NCBI GenBank assembly: GCA_019119225.1
Contig: DWXM01000071.1
Span: forward strand, 1 to 64,000
Length of the DNA stretch: 64,000 nucleotides
Direction of reading: 5' to 3'
Origin: Candidatus Nosocomiicoccus stercorigallinarum
Lineage (GTDB): Bacteria; Bacillota; Bacilli; Staphylococcales; Salinicoccaceae
A program made the position numbers and the translations under genes. Below, piece by piece: positions 49,879-61,618 of this stretch. The notes under the pieces were generated by a model that saw only the letters and a program-made list of their open reading frames with translations, was not told the origin of the DNA and did not search any database. The first letter of the stretch is position 1. Each line of letters opens with the position of its first letter.

Positions 49879-52200
49879 CTACTTCATTGTAACAATAGTT
49901 ACACCAAATCCGCCTTCATTTGGCATCCCTTGTCTAAATGATTTTACTTTACTATGTCGCCTTAACGTCTTTTCTACCGCTTCTTTTAAAGCGCCAGTCC
50001 CTTTACCATGAATAATTTCTACTTCATTTAAATTCGATAAAACAACTTGATCTAAATATCTATCTAATCGAATCACAGCGTCTTCATATCTCTCACCACG
50101 TAAATCTAAACTTGATGAAATACTTTGACTTCTTACACGTCTAGAGACTACTGGCTTTTGCTTTTTCTCTTTACGTTTCTTTAACTCATTACGTGGGACT
50201 TTCATTTTTATAATACCCATTTGTACAGAGATTTCGTCACCTTCAATATCGATGACTTCACCTTTTTGACCGTATGATAGTACATCTACAGAATCTCCGA
50301 TTTCTAATGTTGAAGTGTCGTCAGACTTTACATCTTTTTTAATATCTTTTTCGTAATAACTGTCTGTTAATTCTTTTTTAGCGTCAATGAGTTTATGTGA
50401 CTCGATATGGTCGACACCGAGTTCTTTCATTAGCTCTAATTCCTCAATGATGCGAGATGCTTTCTCTTCTGATGCTTTAATAATACGATTTGCTTTTTCT
50501 TCAGCCGCTTCAACTAGTCGTTCTTTTTGATTTTCATAATCTTTTAAGTAAATATTTAACTCTTTATATAATGCTTTAGTATTTTCGAGTAACTCGTACG
50601 TTTGTCTTTCATTTTCTCTCGCTTCTTTCGTATGAGATTCTAGCGATGATATCATCTCATTAATTTCATAGTTATCTCGACCAGATAACTCTTCTGCTCG
50701 TCGAATCACAGATTGTTCTAAACCGAGTTTTTCAGAAATTTTAAACGCATTTGACTTACCTGGTATCCCCATCATCAGTCTATATGTTGGAGATAACGTA
50801 TCGACGTCAAATTCCATAGAAGCATTTATAACGTCATCACGACTATACGAAAATGATTTAAGTTCTTTATAGTGAGTCGTTGCGATTGTACGTATATTTT
50901 GATTTAACAGGAATTCTAATATACTAATCGCAAGAGCTGCACCTTCTTCAGGGTCTGTACCCGCACCTAACTCATCCAGTATGACTAAACTATTTTTTGT
51001 TGCGACGTTTAATATATGACTAATATTTGTTAAATGACTAGAGAATGTTGAGAGTGACTGTTCAATCGATTGTTCGTCTCCAATATCTGCATAGACGTTA
51101 TCAAATATCGGCAGTCTTGATCCGTCCATAGCTGGAATTGGAATACCACTTTGTGCCATTAAGACACATAAGCCAATTGTTTTAATTGTCACTGTTTTAC
51201 CACCGGTATTCGGTCCAGTAATAATAACAGATAAGTCATCGATAAACACATCATTTTTAACAACTTCATCGATATCGATTAGTGGATGATACGCTTGAGA
51301 TAGATGAAAATCTATATCTCTATCGACTCTTGGTATTGTCCCTTTAATTGAATTACCGTATTTTGCTTTTGCGTGAATTAAATCGAGAGTGTGTAGTATA
51401 TCGTCAATACGTAATAGTTCTTTTTCTTCAGCAACGACACGATTTGTCAGTTCTGCTAGAATCTTTTCAACTTCTACGTTTTCTTTCTCCCTTAATCTAG
51501 AAATCTTATTTGATAACTCGACAATTGCCATCGGTTCGATATACACCGTTTGCCCAGTCGCACTCACGTCATGGACAATCCCTTTGACTGAACTTTGTGA
51601 GTCTGCTTTAACAGGTAATACGTATCTGTTATTTCTCATCGTAATAATTGAATCGCTTAAATGTTTACTCGAACGTCTTAAAATATCATTTAGTCTCGTA
51701 CGAATCGAACTTTCTTCACGGTTAATTTGTCGTCTAATTTTTAACAACTCGTTAGATGCGTGATCGAGTACACCATTTTCGTCTACTGTACTATTAATTT
51801 CTTTATAGAGTGCTTTATCTTCAGGAAGTTCGTTTGTATATACTTCAATCGATGAAAGTTCTATGTCATCTTCTTTAAATGCTTCAATCGTATCAATCAG
51901 CATATCTTTACGATTTAACATACCTTTAATTTTTAGAAATTCGCTAACTGTTAATACGCTACCGATTTGTGCACGCTTAACGAATCCTTTAATATCCGTA
52001 ATGCCTGCCATCTCTAAATGTTGGTGTCTAAGAATCGTTAAAATATCATCTGTTTCGTTTAAATTACTTTTAACGACTTCAGGTGATGTTTGAAATAAAT
52101 CGACGGATATTTTACTTTTTGTCTTATCACTTACTGCATAGTCTTTCACACGCTCGAGTATTTTATTATATTCTAATGCGCGAATTGAACGCTTATTCAT
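49879..52200 (-). CDS. mutS2: Endonuclease MutS2
   Basis: Walker A ITGPNTGGKTVTIKTIG, VILDELGAGTDPEEGAALA, C-terminal Smr domain LDLRGERYEDA...IIHGKGTGAL. Confidence 0.96.
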   Translation of the reverse strand: MNKRSIRALEYNKILERVKDYAVSDKTKSKISVDLFQTSPEVVKSNLNETDDILTILRHQHLEMAGITDIKGFVKRAQIGSVLTVSEFLKIKGMLNRKDMLIDTIEAFKEDDIELSSIEVYTNELPEDKALYKEINSTVDENGVLDHASNELLKIRRQINREESSIRTRLNDILRRSSKHLSDSIITMRNNRYVLPVKADSQSSVKGIVHDVSATGQTVYIEPMAIVELSNKISRLREKENVEVEKILAELTNRVVAEEKELLRIDDILHTLDLIHAKAKYGNSIKGTIPRVDRDIDFHLSQAYHPLIDIDEVVKNDVFIDDLSVIITGPNTGGKTVTIKTIGLCVLMAQSGIPIPAMDGSRLPIFDNVYADIGDEQSIEQSLSTFSSHLTNISHILNVATKNSLVILDELGAGTDPEEGAALAISILEFLLNQNIRTIATTHYKELKSFSYSRDDVINASMEFDVDTLSPTYRLMMGIPGKSNAFKISEKLGLEQSVIRRAEELSGRDNYEINEMISSLESHTKEARENERQTYELLENTKALYKELNIYLKDYENQKERLVEAAEEKANRIIKASEEKASRIIEELELMKELGVDHIESHKLIDAKKELTDSYYEKDIKKDVKSDDTSTLEIGDSVDVLSYGQKGEVIDIEGDEISVQMGIIKMKVPRNELKKRKEKKQKPVVSRRVRSQSISSSLDLRGERYEDAVIRLDRYLDQVVLSNLNEVEIIHGKGTGALKEAVEKTLRRHSKVKSFRQGMPNEGGFGVTIVTMK

Positions 52201-52206
52201 AAATTA

Positions 52207-53913
52207 TCACTTACCATCTTCTATAAATTGTTTAAACTCTTTTCTAGTTTTTGTATTTAATACTTGTTCTTTGTTGATTAGCCCTTTTTGTAGTGTCGCG
52301 ATACCGTACTTCATAAATTCTAAATGATCGATGTGGTGGGCATCCGTATTTACTGTTAACATCACATCTTTACCATAAATAACGTCACTTGATAAGTCTA
52401 GACGCTGAGGATTTGCATTAACTTCTAATATTGTATTTGTCTCTTTTGCGAGTTTAAGTAAAGCTTCGATGTCTACTTTGTATCCCTCACGTCGACCAAT
52501 TAATCGTCCTGTTGGATGTGCAATATGTCTGACATACGGATTTTCCATCGCTGATTTTAAACGATGCATAATTTCTTCAGTCGTTTGATTAAAGTTTGAA
52601 TGGATACTTGCGATAACGTAATCTAACTCTTTAAGTATATCATCAGAGTAATCTAGAGTACCATCGGCTAAAATATCCATTTCTGTCCCAGCATATACAT
52701 CAATTTCACTATATTCATTATTAATTTTACGAATTTCTTCAATTTGTTTCATTAGTCTCTCATCACTTAAGCCATTAGCAACGGATAGGTTTTTTGAGTG
52801 ATCAGTAATCACTATATACTCATATCCACGTTCAATACATGCTTCAACCATTTCTCGAATATTAAATGCACCATCACTATATGTCGTATGCATATGGATG
52901 TCACCTTTAATATCGTCAAGTGTGACAATATTACTTATATCTGTATCAATTTCACTTCCATTTTCACGCATTGCTGGTGGGTAGAATGGTAAATCAAAAT
53001 GATTATAAAACTCCGTTTCACTTTTGAACGTAATAATCTCACCATCACGTTCAACGCCGTACTCATTAATCTTCTCATTTCTTTCTTTAGCAATCTGACG
53101 AAGTCTTACGTTATGTTCTTTACTTCCAGTAAAGTGTTGGAGTGTTGAATAGTACTCATCACCACTCACTAAACGAAAGTCGACTTGAATCTTTGTGAGT
53201 CCTTCTTCGTACATAATAGACGTTTTCTTTTCACCTTTAGCGATAAATAACTTAAAAAATCCAGCGGTTTCAATATCTTTTATAAACTGCTTTGCCTCAT
53301 CAGTTTTAATAATAAAGTCAATATCCCCACTCGTTTCGGCTAAACGTCTTGCGCTCCCGGCAATGTCGAACGTTTCAATATAATCTAGATTATTTAAAAA
53401 TTCTTCAATTGTTTCACTAATGTGAATTACAGTACTAATTGGGTAGCGTTTAACATCATTTAACTCTAGTAAACCATTTAATATATTTTCTTCTGTTTTC
53501 TTACCAAAACCAGGTAACTTTTGAAGCTTACCGTCACGTAAAAACTTTTCTAATTCATCTAACGTACTAATTCCAGTGGTTTCATATATCTTTGCTACTC
53601 TTTTCGCACCGAGTCCAGGTATTTTTGTCATATATGTGAGTCCAACAGGTGTTTCTTCTTTTAGCTCATTTAAAAGACTACTTTCTCCTGTTTCTATATA
53701 TTCCTCAATTACTTCTCTCGTTCCTTTACCGATTCCTTTAATATCAGAAAAACTTTCAATTTCTGAAAACGAACGCTGATCTCTTTCTAGTGCTGCTGCT
53801 GCTTTTCTATAGGCAGAAACTCTAAACCCGTTTTCTAAATTTAACTCTAAATATATAGCGATATCTTCGAGTAATCGGATAATATCTTTTTTCGTCATAA
53901 CTTTTTCCTCCAT
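52207..53913 (-). CDS. polX: DNA polymerase/3'-5' exonuclease PolX (Pol beta + PHP)
   Basis: HhH/Pol-beta-like N-terminus, GSARRLAETSGDIDFI, PHP DIKGDIHMHTTYSDG. Confidence 0.95.
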   Translation of the reverse strand: MEEKVMTKKDIIRLLEDIAIYLELNLENGFRVSAYRKAAAALERDQRSFSEIESFSDIKGIGKGTREVIEEYIETGESSLLNELKEETPVGLTYMTKIPGLGAKRVAKIYETTGISTLDELEKFLRDGKLQKLPGFGKKTEENILNGLLELNDVKRYPISTVIHISETIEEFLNNLDYIETFDIAGSARRLAETSGDIDFIIKTDEAKQFIKDIETAGFFKLFIAKGEKKTSIMYEEGLTKIQVDFRLVSGDEYYSTLQHFTGSKEHNVRLRQIAKERNEKINEYGVERDGEIITFKSETEFYNHFDLPFYPPAMRENGSEIDTDISNIVTLDDIKGDIHMHTTYSDGAFNIREMVEACIERGYEYIVITDHSKNLSVANGLSDERLMKQIEEIRKINNEYSEIDVYAGTEMDILADGTLDYSDDILKELDYVIASIHSNFNQTTEEIMHRLKSAMENPYVRHIAHPTGRLIGRREGYKVDIEALLKLAKETNTILEVNANPQRLDLSSDVIYGKDVMLTVNTDAHHIDHLEFMKYGIATLQKGLINKEQVLNTKTRKEFKQFIEDGK

Positions 53914-53943
53914 AAAAAATAGGGCCTTCTGGCCCTAGTTAAA

Positions 53944-54471
53944 TTATATTTGTGACCAGTCTTTTAACTTGTCAGAAATAATTAGCGTATGATCCATTAT
54001 AAACGTTGATAGTTGAGAATTTGAGATTGCTTCTTGTAGACCGGTAGACGGTATAGTTGCTAAAAAGAATATAATAACTGCTAGCACATAGATACATTCA
54101 ATTACTCCAATAATCGTACCGATAATTTTACTACGTTTTCTCTCAAATATAATTTGATTGACAAAGTCAAACACGCTAACGATGATTTGAATAATTAATT
54201 TAGAGACGATAAAAATGAATAAAAAAGCAGACATATAGTAATATGCTTGTTCTAAATTTTGAATAGTTGGTAAAACGACGTTTTCTACTTCAGACACACT
54301 CGACGGATATGGCATTATTAAATCCAGTTTTTTTCCGAGTGTTTCATAGTTCAGTCTTGCGATTACTAATGCTGAAACTGTGCCGAGAAAGTGTAATAGC
54401 TGTAATAATCCACCGCGTCTAAAACCGGCGATTCCACTTAGTATAATCAGTATTAATATAAGTAGTGTCAT
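53944..54471 (-). CDS. CvpA-family membrane protein
   Basis: CvpA-like protein between zapA and polX. Confidence 0.85.
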   Translation of the reverse strand: MTLLILILIILSGIAGFRRGGLLQLLHFLGTVSALVIARLNYETLGKKLDLIMPYPSSVSEVENVVLPTIQNLEQAYYYMSAFLFIFIVSKLIIQIIVSVFDFVNQIIFERKRSKIIGTIIGVIECIYVLAVIIFFLATIPSTGLQEAISNSQLSTFIMDHTLIISDKLKDWSQI

Positions 54472-54474
54472 AGA

Positions 54475-54732
54475 CTACTCCTTTAGCTCTTTTAGTTCTT
54501 TTAATACTTTATCATACTTTTCTTCGAGCTGGATATATTCGTCCATTAAATTCACGCATGTTAGAACTGCTTTACGATGTAGATCAAGTCCAGCATTCAT
54601 ACGCGCGACTTCACACAGCTTATCATCTACCGCTTCAGCAACATACTCTAAATATTCTTTATCGTTTGAACCAACTAACGTGTATTCACTATTGTAAATT
54701 TTTACAGATACTCTATTCTTTTTATTGTTCAT
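54475..54732 (-). CDS. zapA: Cell division protein ZapA
   Basis: RVSVKIYNSEYTLVGSNDKEYLEYVAEAVDDKL...VLTCVNLMDEYI. Confidence 0.87.
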   Translation of the reverse strand: MNNKKNRVSVKIYNSEYTLVGSNDKEYLEYVAEAVDDKLCEVARMNAGLDLHRKAVLTCVNLMDEYIQLEEKYDKVLKELKELKE

Positions 54733-54829
54733 AGTAATCTCTCTTTTTCTTTCAATAATTCATTTAAATTTATTTTAATTATACTGAACAGTGTGCGTAT
54801 TCACAACAATTCTAATTCAATTATTGAAA

Positions 54830-54853
54830 AAAGAGGCAATTATGCCTCTTTTT
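54830..54853. terminator. Terminator downstream of pheT
   Basis: AAAGAGGCAATTATGCCTCTTTTT. Confidence 0.8.
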
Positions 54854-57251
54854 ACTCGCGGATTGTAAATCCTTCTTTTTCAAATCTTTCTAACACTGGT
54901 TCATGTGCTTCTTTAACGTCGCTATCTTTAAGCGTATCTTCTTTGTTTTGATAAATTAAGTGTAATGCGATTGATTTTTTATCATTATCGATATGTTCAC
55001 CTTCATAGACGTCAAATGGATATATTTCGACTAAATAGTCTGGACGTAATGACCATACGAGGTCGATAATCGATTGTGATGTTACATCTCTAGGAACTTC
55101 TAAAGCAACGTCTCTAGAAATTGAAGGGAATTTAACAATCGGTTCATATATGATAGATTCACTCTTATCTAATACATGTTCTAAATCAATTTCTGCCACT
55201 GTCGTTTGACCTAAGTCATGTGCTTTACTATATGTCGGATGGAGTTCACCGATGACGCCGATATTAACATCGTTTAAATAAATATGTGCACTACGACCTG
55301 GGTGAAGCTCTTCGTAGTCAGTTGTTGCTTCAAAACGAACATCTTTTAATAAGTTAAACTCTGTAAAAATCGCTTCAACAATACCTTTTATATGATAAAA
55401 GTCAGGTTCATGACTCGTATTTAACCACTTCGTATCATTGACTTTTCCTGTTGATAGTACTGCAAGTTTTTGAATTTCATCTGGTAATTTAGTTTGACCA
55501 TTCGTTTTAAATATATTCCCGATTTCGAACAGCTCAATACGTTCTTGCATACGATTTTTATTGTAAACCGCATTATCTACAAGGTGTGGAATTAGACTTG
55601 TTCTTAATACAGAATGCATTTCACTCATTGGCATATTAAGCTTAAGTCCTTCGTTTAATGTCGTAAATTTACCGATATTTTCTTCACTTGTTAATGCATA
55701 GTTAATCGCTTGACTAAAACCGTTAGACATTAGTAACTCACGCATACTTCTCGTTTTAACTTGCGCATCTGTTAATTGACCTGGCGTAATCTTACTATAT
55801 TTAGGTAACGTTGACGGAATATTATCGTAACCGTAAATTCTCGCTACTTCTTCAGAAATATCTTCTTGAATTTTTAAGTCATCTCTTCTTGACGGAATGT
55901 AGCACGTTAGTTCGTCATCACCTTCAGCTTTTATACCGAGATGATCTAATATATCTTTCACTTCTTTAGAAGTTAACTCTAAACCGAGTCTTTTATTTAA
56001 GAAGCTCACTGATGTTTGAATAATAGTATCATCAAGGTTTAACGTTCCGTCAGATAAAAGTTGTGCTTCAACTTCACCACCTGCATACTTTTCAAGTAAG
56101 TGTGCTGCACGGTTTAATGCTTTTAAGACGAATACGTGAGATACTCCTTTTTCAAAACGTTGTGACGCTTCACTACGTAAATTTAAACGTGATGCAGTCT
56201 TACGAATACTCACTGGGTCAAAAAGAGCAGATTCAATCACGACATTTTTTGTATCATTTTTAACTTCAGAAAAGTCTCCGCCCATTACTCCAGCTAAAGC
56301 GACTGGTTCTTTACCATTAGTAACGACGATATCTGTATCGAGTAACTCGCGATCTTTACCGTCAAGAGTCGTCATTTTTTCACCATTTTTAGCATAACGC
56401 GTCACAATTTTTGTGCTACCGATTTTATCATAATCAAACATATGAATTGGTTGACCAAACTCAAGTAACACGTAGTTCGAAATGTCAACGACGTTATTAA
56501 TTGGACGAATGCCTGCTTTAATTAAACGAATTTGCATCCATAAAGGGCTTGGCTTAATTGTTACATTTTTAACGATACGCGCACCGTAATATTGTACACT
56601 CTCTTCATCATCAATCGAAACTGATAGTAGAGACGTGTCACTTGTTTCATTAAACGACTGATCTGGTTCAGTTACTTCTCCACCAAATAACGCGCGTGCT
56701 TCGTACGCACTACCAATCATTGATAATGCATCTTTTCTATTCGGTGTTAAGTCATACTCTAATACATAATCGTTTAAGTACAATGCGTCTAACGCATTTT
56801 GACCTGGCGTAATATTATCAGTTTCAGTAAAGATAAAGATCCCATCTTCAAATTCTTTCGGGCTTAAATCTTTTGGAATACCTAGTTCTTCTAAACTACA
56901 AATCATTCCTTCAGACTCTACACCACGAAGTTTTGCTTTACGAAGTTTAAGTCCAGGAATCTCTCCACCTACTTTAGCAACAATCACGTAAGTATCTGCT
57001 TGAATATTTGGTGCACCACATACGATTTGTACTGTTTCGTCACCAATATCAACTTTTGTAACATTTAATTTATCAGCATCAGGGTGCTTTTCACATTCTT
57101 TAACGTAACCAACGACGACATTTTTCACTGTTTCTCTATAGTCGATAATATCATCGACCTCAATACCGCTTCTTGTGATCGTTTCACTTAATTCGTGTTT
57201 TGAAACATCTAGCGGGATAAACTGATCTAACCACTCTTTAGATACTTTCAT
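54852..57251 (-). CDS. pheT: Phenylalanyl-tRNA synthetase beta subunit
   Basis: tRBD, B3/B4 and FDX-ACB domains ([25 protein letters not shown]). Start at MKVSKEWL. Confidence 0.96.
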   Translation of the reverse strand: MKVSKEWLDQFIPLDVSKHELSETITRSGIEVDDIIDYRETVKNVVVGYVKECEKHPDADKLNVTKVDIGDETVQIVCGAPNIQADTYVIVAKVGGEIPGLKLRKAKLRGVESEGMICSLEELGIPKDLSPKEFEDGIFIFTETDNITPGQNALDALYLNDYVLEYDLTPNRKDALSMIGSAYEARALFGGEVTEPDQSFNETSDTSLLSVSIDDEESVQYYGARIVKNVTIKPSPLWMQIRLIKAGIRPINNVVDISNYVLLEFGQPIHMFDYDKIGSTKIVTRYAKNGEKMTTLDGKDRELLDTDIVVTNGKEPVALAGVMGGDFSEVKNDTKNVVIESALFDPVSIRKTASRLNLRSEASQRFEKGVSHVFVLKALNRAAHLLEKYAGGEVEAQLLSDGTLNLDDTIIQTSVSFLNKRLGLELTSKEVKDILDHLGIKAEGDDELTCYIPSRRDDLKIQEDISEEVARIYGYDNIPSTLPKYSKITPGQLTDAQVKTRSMRELLMSNGFSQAINYALTSEENIGKFTTLNEGLKLNMPMSEMHSVLRTSLIPHLVDNAVYNKNRMQERIELFEIGNIFKTNGQTKLPDEIQKLAVLSTGKVNDTKWLNTSHEPDFYHIKGIVEAIFTEFNLLKDVRFEATTDYEELHPGRSAHIYLNDVNIGVIGELHPTYSKAHDLGQTTVAEIDLEHVLDKSESIIYEPIVKFPSISRDVALEVPRDVTSQSIIDLVWSLRPDYLVEIYPFDVYEGEHIDNDKKSIALHLIYQNKEDTLKDSDVKEAHEPVLERFEKEGFTIRE

Positions 57252-58311
57252 GTTTAACCCCTCTTTCTTCAATATATTTAAACTGTTCTAAGAATTTTAA
57301 ATTGTTTGTGTACATATGACGGATGTCTTCAATTCCGTAATATAACATTGCGATACGGTCTGGACCCATACCAAACGCAAAGCCACTATACTCATTACTG
57401 TCAAACCCTGCCATTTCTAATACGTTCGGGTGCACCATACCAGCACCAAGTATTTCTATCCAGCCGGATTGTTTACATACGTTACATCCTTTACCACCAC
57501 ATTTAAAGCATGACACGTCGACTTCAACACTTGGTTCAGTGAACGGGAAGTAGCTTGGACGTAAACGAATTTCACGGTCTTGTCCAAAAATTTCTTTTAA
57601 AAATAACTCTAACGTGCCTTTTAAATCTGCAAGTGAAACATTTTTGTCAACTACAAGTCCTTCGATTTGAGTAAACTGGTGTGAATGTGTCGCATCATCA
57701 CTATCACGGCGATATACTTTACCTGGACAAATGATTTTAATTGGTCCTTCACCATTTGCTGCATTTAATACACGTGCTTGTACTGGTGAAGTGTGTGTAC
57801 GTAATAATGTTTCGTTTGAAATATAAAAAGAATCTTGCATGTCACGCGCTGGGTGAGTTTTTGGTAAGTTTAATGCCTCAAAGTTATAATAGTCACTTTC
57901 AACTTCATAACCTTCATATACCTCGTATCCGAGTCCAACAAAAATATCCTCGATACTATCGATAATATGTTGAAGCGGATGTTTACCACCAATTGGACGT
58001 TGTCTACCAGGTAGTGTCACGTCGATTGTTTCACGCTCTAACTTTTCTTTTAATAATCTCGCTTCAACTTCTTCAATTCCACTTTCTATTCTTTCTTGAA
58101 TTGATTGACGTAACTTATTCACGCGTTGACCGAAATCTTTTTTATCTTCATTTGGGATTTCTTTCATATGTTGCATTAACGTCGTAACAGTTCCTTTTTT
58201 ACCTAAAAACTTTACTCGTAGATCGTCGAGTTGTTTACGATCATTTACATCTTTAAATAGCGATTCAAATTTTTCTTTAATCGCGTCCATATCAATGTCT
58301 TTATGGTTCAA
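57238..58311 (-). CDS. pheS: Phenylalanyl-tRNA synthetase alpha subunit
   Basis: Class II aa[38 protein letters not shown]. The ORF-track start reaches into the T-box; a TTG behind GAGGTG (about 58311) is a likelier start. Confidence 0.92.
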   Translation of the reverse strand: MNHKDIDMDAIKEKFESLFKDVNDRKQLDDLRVKFLGKKGTVTTLMQHMKEIPNEDKKDFGQRVNKLRQSIQERIESGIEEVEARLLKEKLERETIDVTLPGRQRPIGGKHPLQHIIDSIEDIFVGLGYEVYEGYEVESDYYNFEALNLPKTHPARDMQDSFYISNETLLRTHTSPVQARVLNAANGEGPIKIICPGKVYRRDSDDATHSHQFTQIEGLVVDKNVSLADLKGTLELFLKEIFGQDREIRLRPSYFPFTEPSVEVDVSCFKCGGKGCNVCKQSGWIEILGAGMVHPNVLEMAGFDSNEYSGFAFGMGPDRIAMLYYGIEDIRHMYTNNLKFLEQFKYIEERGVKHESI

Positions 58312-58339
58312 TTCATTCACCTCATTATAATTTTTTGCA

Positions 58340-58550
58340 TATAAAAACTCCGTCCAAATAAATAGGACGGAGTTCCGTGGTACCACCTAAAATTCCTGTT
58401 AAACAGGCACTCTCATTTTATAAGGAAATGACCCTTTAACTTCATCTGTTAGGTGAACCCTGACTATAAGTATGAGAATACTTCCACCAATGTATTCACT
58501 CTCTGGTCATACTAATGTTGTCATTTATGCCTACTTCACTTGAAGTTATT
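58340..58550 (-). promoter_or_regulatory. T-box leader of pheST (specifier TTC)
   Basis: Minus strand AGAGAGTGAATACATTGGTGGAAGTATT...CAGGG-TTC-ACC...TAGGTGGTACCACGGAACTCCGTCC and a terminator. Confidence 0.92.
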
Positions 58551-58588
58551 ATTTAATTAAGTAAATTATACAATATTTTATAAAAAAC

Positions 58589-59305
58589 TTAAAGGCTATA
58601 CTGATGCATTAAAATTCCACCAGCAACGGAGACGTTTAAACTCTCTGCATTACCTGGCATATCAATTTTTACTTTATAGTTTGCATGACTTAATACGTCA
58701 TCACTTACACCTTGTCCCTCATTACCAAGGACAATCATTAATGGACCAGTGATTTTTTGACTACTTAGGGCCTCGCCTTGAAGATCTGTCGTTAATACAG
58801 TTCCATCGAAATCGTTCATGGTTTCGACTAAGTCCGTATCTTCTATCGACACGTGAAAGTGACTTCCTTGACTACTACGTAGAACTTTATCACTATACGG
58901 ATCGACAGTATCTTTTCCAATTAATATACGATTAAAGTTAAACGCATCAGCTGTTCGAATTAATGTACCTAAATTCCCTGGGTCTTGGATACCGTCTAAA
59001 GCAAGAATTCGATCACTATTAATAGTTTGAGTGTTCATTTCAACTACGGCGACAATACCAGGTGGTGTAACAAGTGTTGAGAGTGACTTCATAACGTCTT
59101 TAGTCACAACTGTCGTTTTTAAATCAAAGTTAAATTCACTATTTTCTAATACAAATAACTCTAATATATTTGCATTCCACTTTAGCGCTTCTTCAATTAA
59201 ATGCTCGCCTTCAATTAAAAATTGCTTGGCTTTTGTACGTTCCTTTTTCGTCAGGAGTTTACGTACAGCTTTAATACGCTTATTATCTTTAGACGTAATT
59301 ACCAT
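58589..59305 (-). CDS. SpoU/TrmH-family RNA methyltransferase
   Basis: LDGIQDPGNLGTLIRTADAF, IVLGNEGQGVSDDVL, SLNVSVAGGILMHQ. Confidence 0.93.
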   Translation of the reverse strand: MVITSKDNKRIKAVRKLLTKKERTKAKQFLIEGEHLIEEALKWNANILELFVLENSEFNFDLKTTVVTKDVMKSLSTLVTPPGIVAVVEMNTQTINSDRILALDGIQDPGNLGTLIRTADAFNFNRILIGKDTVDPYSDKVLRSSQGSHFHVSIEDTDLVETMNDFDGTVLTTDLQGEALSSQKITGPLMIVLGNEGQGVSDDVLSHANYKVKIDMPGNAESLNVSVAGGILMHQYSL

Positions 59306-60393
59306 TTAATTTCGTCAACGACTTCATCGTTTAATGATTTCACGATTTCAACGACAAGTTTAACTGCATTGTTAAAGTCATCACGGTGCATAATACTAAC
59401 GTTTGAGTGCATATATCTTAATGGTACACCAATCGCAAGTGATGGTACCCCGTCATGCACAGTATGGAAGCGTCCAGCATCAGTTCCACCACCAGGGATT
59501 GCTTGAAGCTGTACATCGATTCCTTTTTCTTCAGCGAGTTTTTGAACGTGTTTTCTAAATCCAACGTGACCGATATTTGTCGCATCTAAAATGACGAGTA
59601 ATGGACCATCGCCGAGTACTCCTACACCATCACTCGTTTGTAGTCCAGGAGTATCTGTGGCGATACCGACGTCAATCGCGATCGCGAGATCTGGATTCAC
59701 TTTATGTGCAGCAGTCTGTGCACCACGTAGCCCGACTTCTTCTTGAACTGTTGCACCACTCACTAAGTTAATGTCGATATCTTCATTTTTTAACTCGTTT
59801 AATACTTCAACAGATAATGCACAACCGAACCTATTGTCAAACGCTTTTGCTAAAATATAATCCTTATTTGCCATCTCCGTAAATTCAGTATAAGGTACAA
59901 TCATGTCGCCAGGTTTAACACCTAGTGATTCTGCTTCTTCTTTATCTTTCACTCCGATATCTAGATACATATCTTTAATATCGACTGTTTTGTTACGCGC
60001 TTCAGGTGATAACATATGAGGAGGTGTTGACCCAACTACTCCGACGTATTCACCGTTATCAGTAACAAGTGTCATTTTTTGAGATAAAATCACCTGACTC
60101 CACCAACCACCGATTGGTGTAAATTTAATGAATCCTTTATCGTCTATTTGAGTAACCATAAAACCAATTTCGTCTAAGTGACCACCGATTAAAATCGTAC
60201 GTGATCCGTTACCTTTTTTCTTACCAAAAACACTACCTAAGTTATCTTCAATAATTTCGTCTGATACTGGAGTTAAATATTCTTTCATTAATTTTTTTAC
60301 GTCATATTCAAAACCAGAAATTCCATTAACATCTGTCAGAGATTTTAATAATTCTAATTGTTTATCCATATGTATCCCCTTTCTTATATACAC
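59299..60393 (-). CDS. M42-family aminopeptidase
   Basis: GGHLDEIGFMVTQI, AKAFDNRFGCALSVEVL, VQEEVGLRGAQTAA, GGGTDAG. Confidence 0.92.
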   Translation of the reverse strand: MYIRKGIHMDKQLELLKSLTDVNGISGFEYDVKKLMKEYLTPVSDEIIEDNLGSVFGKKKGNGSRTILIGGHLDEIGFMVTQIDDKGFIKFTPIGGWWSQVILSQKMTLVTDNGEYVGVVGSTPPHMLSPEARNKTVDIKDMYLDIGVKDKEEAESLGVKPGDMIVPYTEFTEMANKDYILAKAFDNRFGCALSVEVLNELKNEDIDINLVSGATVQEEVGLRGAQTAAHKVNPDLAIAIDVGIATDTPGLQTSDGVGVLGDGPLLVILDATNIGHVGFRKHVQKLAEEKGIDVQLQAIPGGGTDAGRFHTVHDGVPSLAIGVPLRYMHSNVSIMHRDDFNNAVKLVVEIVKSLNDEVVDEIKW

Positions 60394-60429
60394 TTTATTT
60401 TAGCATATTATTATATTTTGTATAAAAAA

Positions 60430-60456
60430 ATCCACATTGAATGAATCAATGTGGAT
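60430..60456. terminator. Terminator downstream of rplT
   Basis: ATCCACATTGAATGAATCAATGTGGAT. Confidence 0.85.
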
Positions 60457-60463
60457 CGTTAAA

Positions 60464-60820
60464 TTATTTTAAAGCGTCTTTTGCTTTGTTTACTAATTCT
60501 TCGAATGCTTTTTCATCGTTAATTGCGATTTCAGAAAGCATCTTACGGTTCATTTCGATACCTGCAAGTTTAAGTCCGTTCATTAAACGGCTGTAGCTGA
60601 TGTCGTGTTGACGTGCAGCTGCGTTAATACGTGCAATCCATAATTTACGGAATTCACGTTTTCTATTTTTACGGTCACGGTATGCATACTGACCTGATTT
60701 AATTACTTGTTGCTTAGCAACTCTATATAAATTACCTTTGGCACCGAAGTAGCCTTTTGATTGTTTTAATAATCTTTTACGTCTTTTGTGAGTAGTTACT
60801 CCTCTTTTTACACGAGCCAT
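60464..60820 (-). CDS. rplT: 50S ribosomal protein L20
   Basis: [29 protein letters not shown]. Confidence 0.98.
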   Translation of the reverse strand: MARVKRGVTTHKRRKRLLKQSKGYFGAKGNLYRVAKQQVIKSGQYAYRDRKNRKREFRKLWIARINAAARQHDISYSRLMNGLKLAGIEMNRKMLSEIAINDEKAFEELVNKAKDALK

Positions 60821-60840
60821 TATTGTTCCTCCTTAATGAA

Positions 60841-61044
60841 TTATTTACCAGCTCTAGCGAGTAAATGTTTTAGTCTTTTAGCGTCTGATTTCGCAACTAA
60901 TGCTGGTTGACGAAGTTTACGCTTTTGTTTTTTAGTTTTGTTTGCCATTAAGTGGCTAGTGAACGCTTGTGAGCGTTTGAAATTACCAGATGCTGTTTTC
61001 TTAACACGTTTTTTGTAACCTTTATGAGTTTTCATTTTAGGCAT
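60841..61044 (-). CDS. rpmI: 50S ribosomal protein L35
   Basis: [32 protein letters not shown]. Confidence 0.97.
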   Translation of the reverse strand: MPKMKTHKGYKKRVKKTASGNFKRSQAFTSHLMANKTKKQKRKLRQPALVAKSDAKRLKHLLARAGK

Positions 61045-61069
61045 GATAAATTTCCTCCAAAATCAAGTA

Positions 61070-61587
61070 TTATTTTTCTTTTTTAGGTGCTAAAACAAGG
61101 AACATAGAGCGTCCTTCCATCTTTGGACGAACCTCAATTTCTCCTTCTTCTTTTAGCGCTTCAGCAAATTTAACAAGTACATCTCTTCCGATATCTTTGT
61201 GTGTAATTGCACGGCCTCTGAAACGAATTGAAGCTTTAACTTTATCACCTTTAGATAAGAACTTCTTCGCTTGATTTGCTTTAGTGTTAAAGTCGTGTTC
61301 TTCAATTGTTGGAGAAAGACGTATTTCTTTAACGTTAATGACACGTTGTTTTTTACGTGCTTCTCTTTCTTTTTTCTGTTGCTCATATTTGTACTTACCG
61401 TAGTCCATAATACGCGCAACAGGTGGTTTCGCATTTGGCGCAACTAAAACGAGGTCAAGATCTACTCTCTCTGCCATTTCTAGCGCTTCTTTTTTAGACT
61501 TAATACCGAGCTGTTCGCCATTTTGGCTGATTAATCGAACTTCTTTTGCACGAATACGATTATTAATAATTGCTTGGTCTTTTGCTA
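61070..61587 (-). CDS. infC: Translation initiation factor IF-3 (probable AUA start)
   Basis: [21 protein letters not shown]...[23 protein letters not shown] is 8 nt upstream of ATA at 61587. Confidence 0.9.
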
Positions 61588-61618
61588 TTGTTGACACCTC
61601 CAAAAATTTAACGAACAA

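Noticed and set aside
58312-58386. ORF-track N-terminal extension of pheS
   Set aside because: The extension reads through the T-box terminator stem and T-run.
39489-60393. Foreign 21-kb insertion between the NUDIX gene and rplT relative to S. aureus
   Set aside because: Gene order matches the B. subtilis arrangement, so S. aureus is more likely the rearranged genome.
61153-61443. 96-aa alternate-frame ORF inside infC
   Set aside because: Same-strand frame shadow of infC with no SD support.
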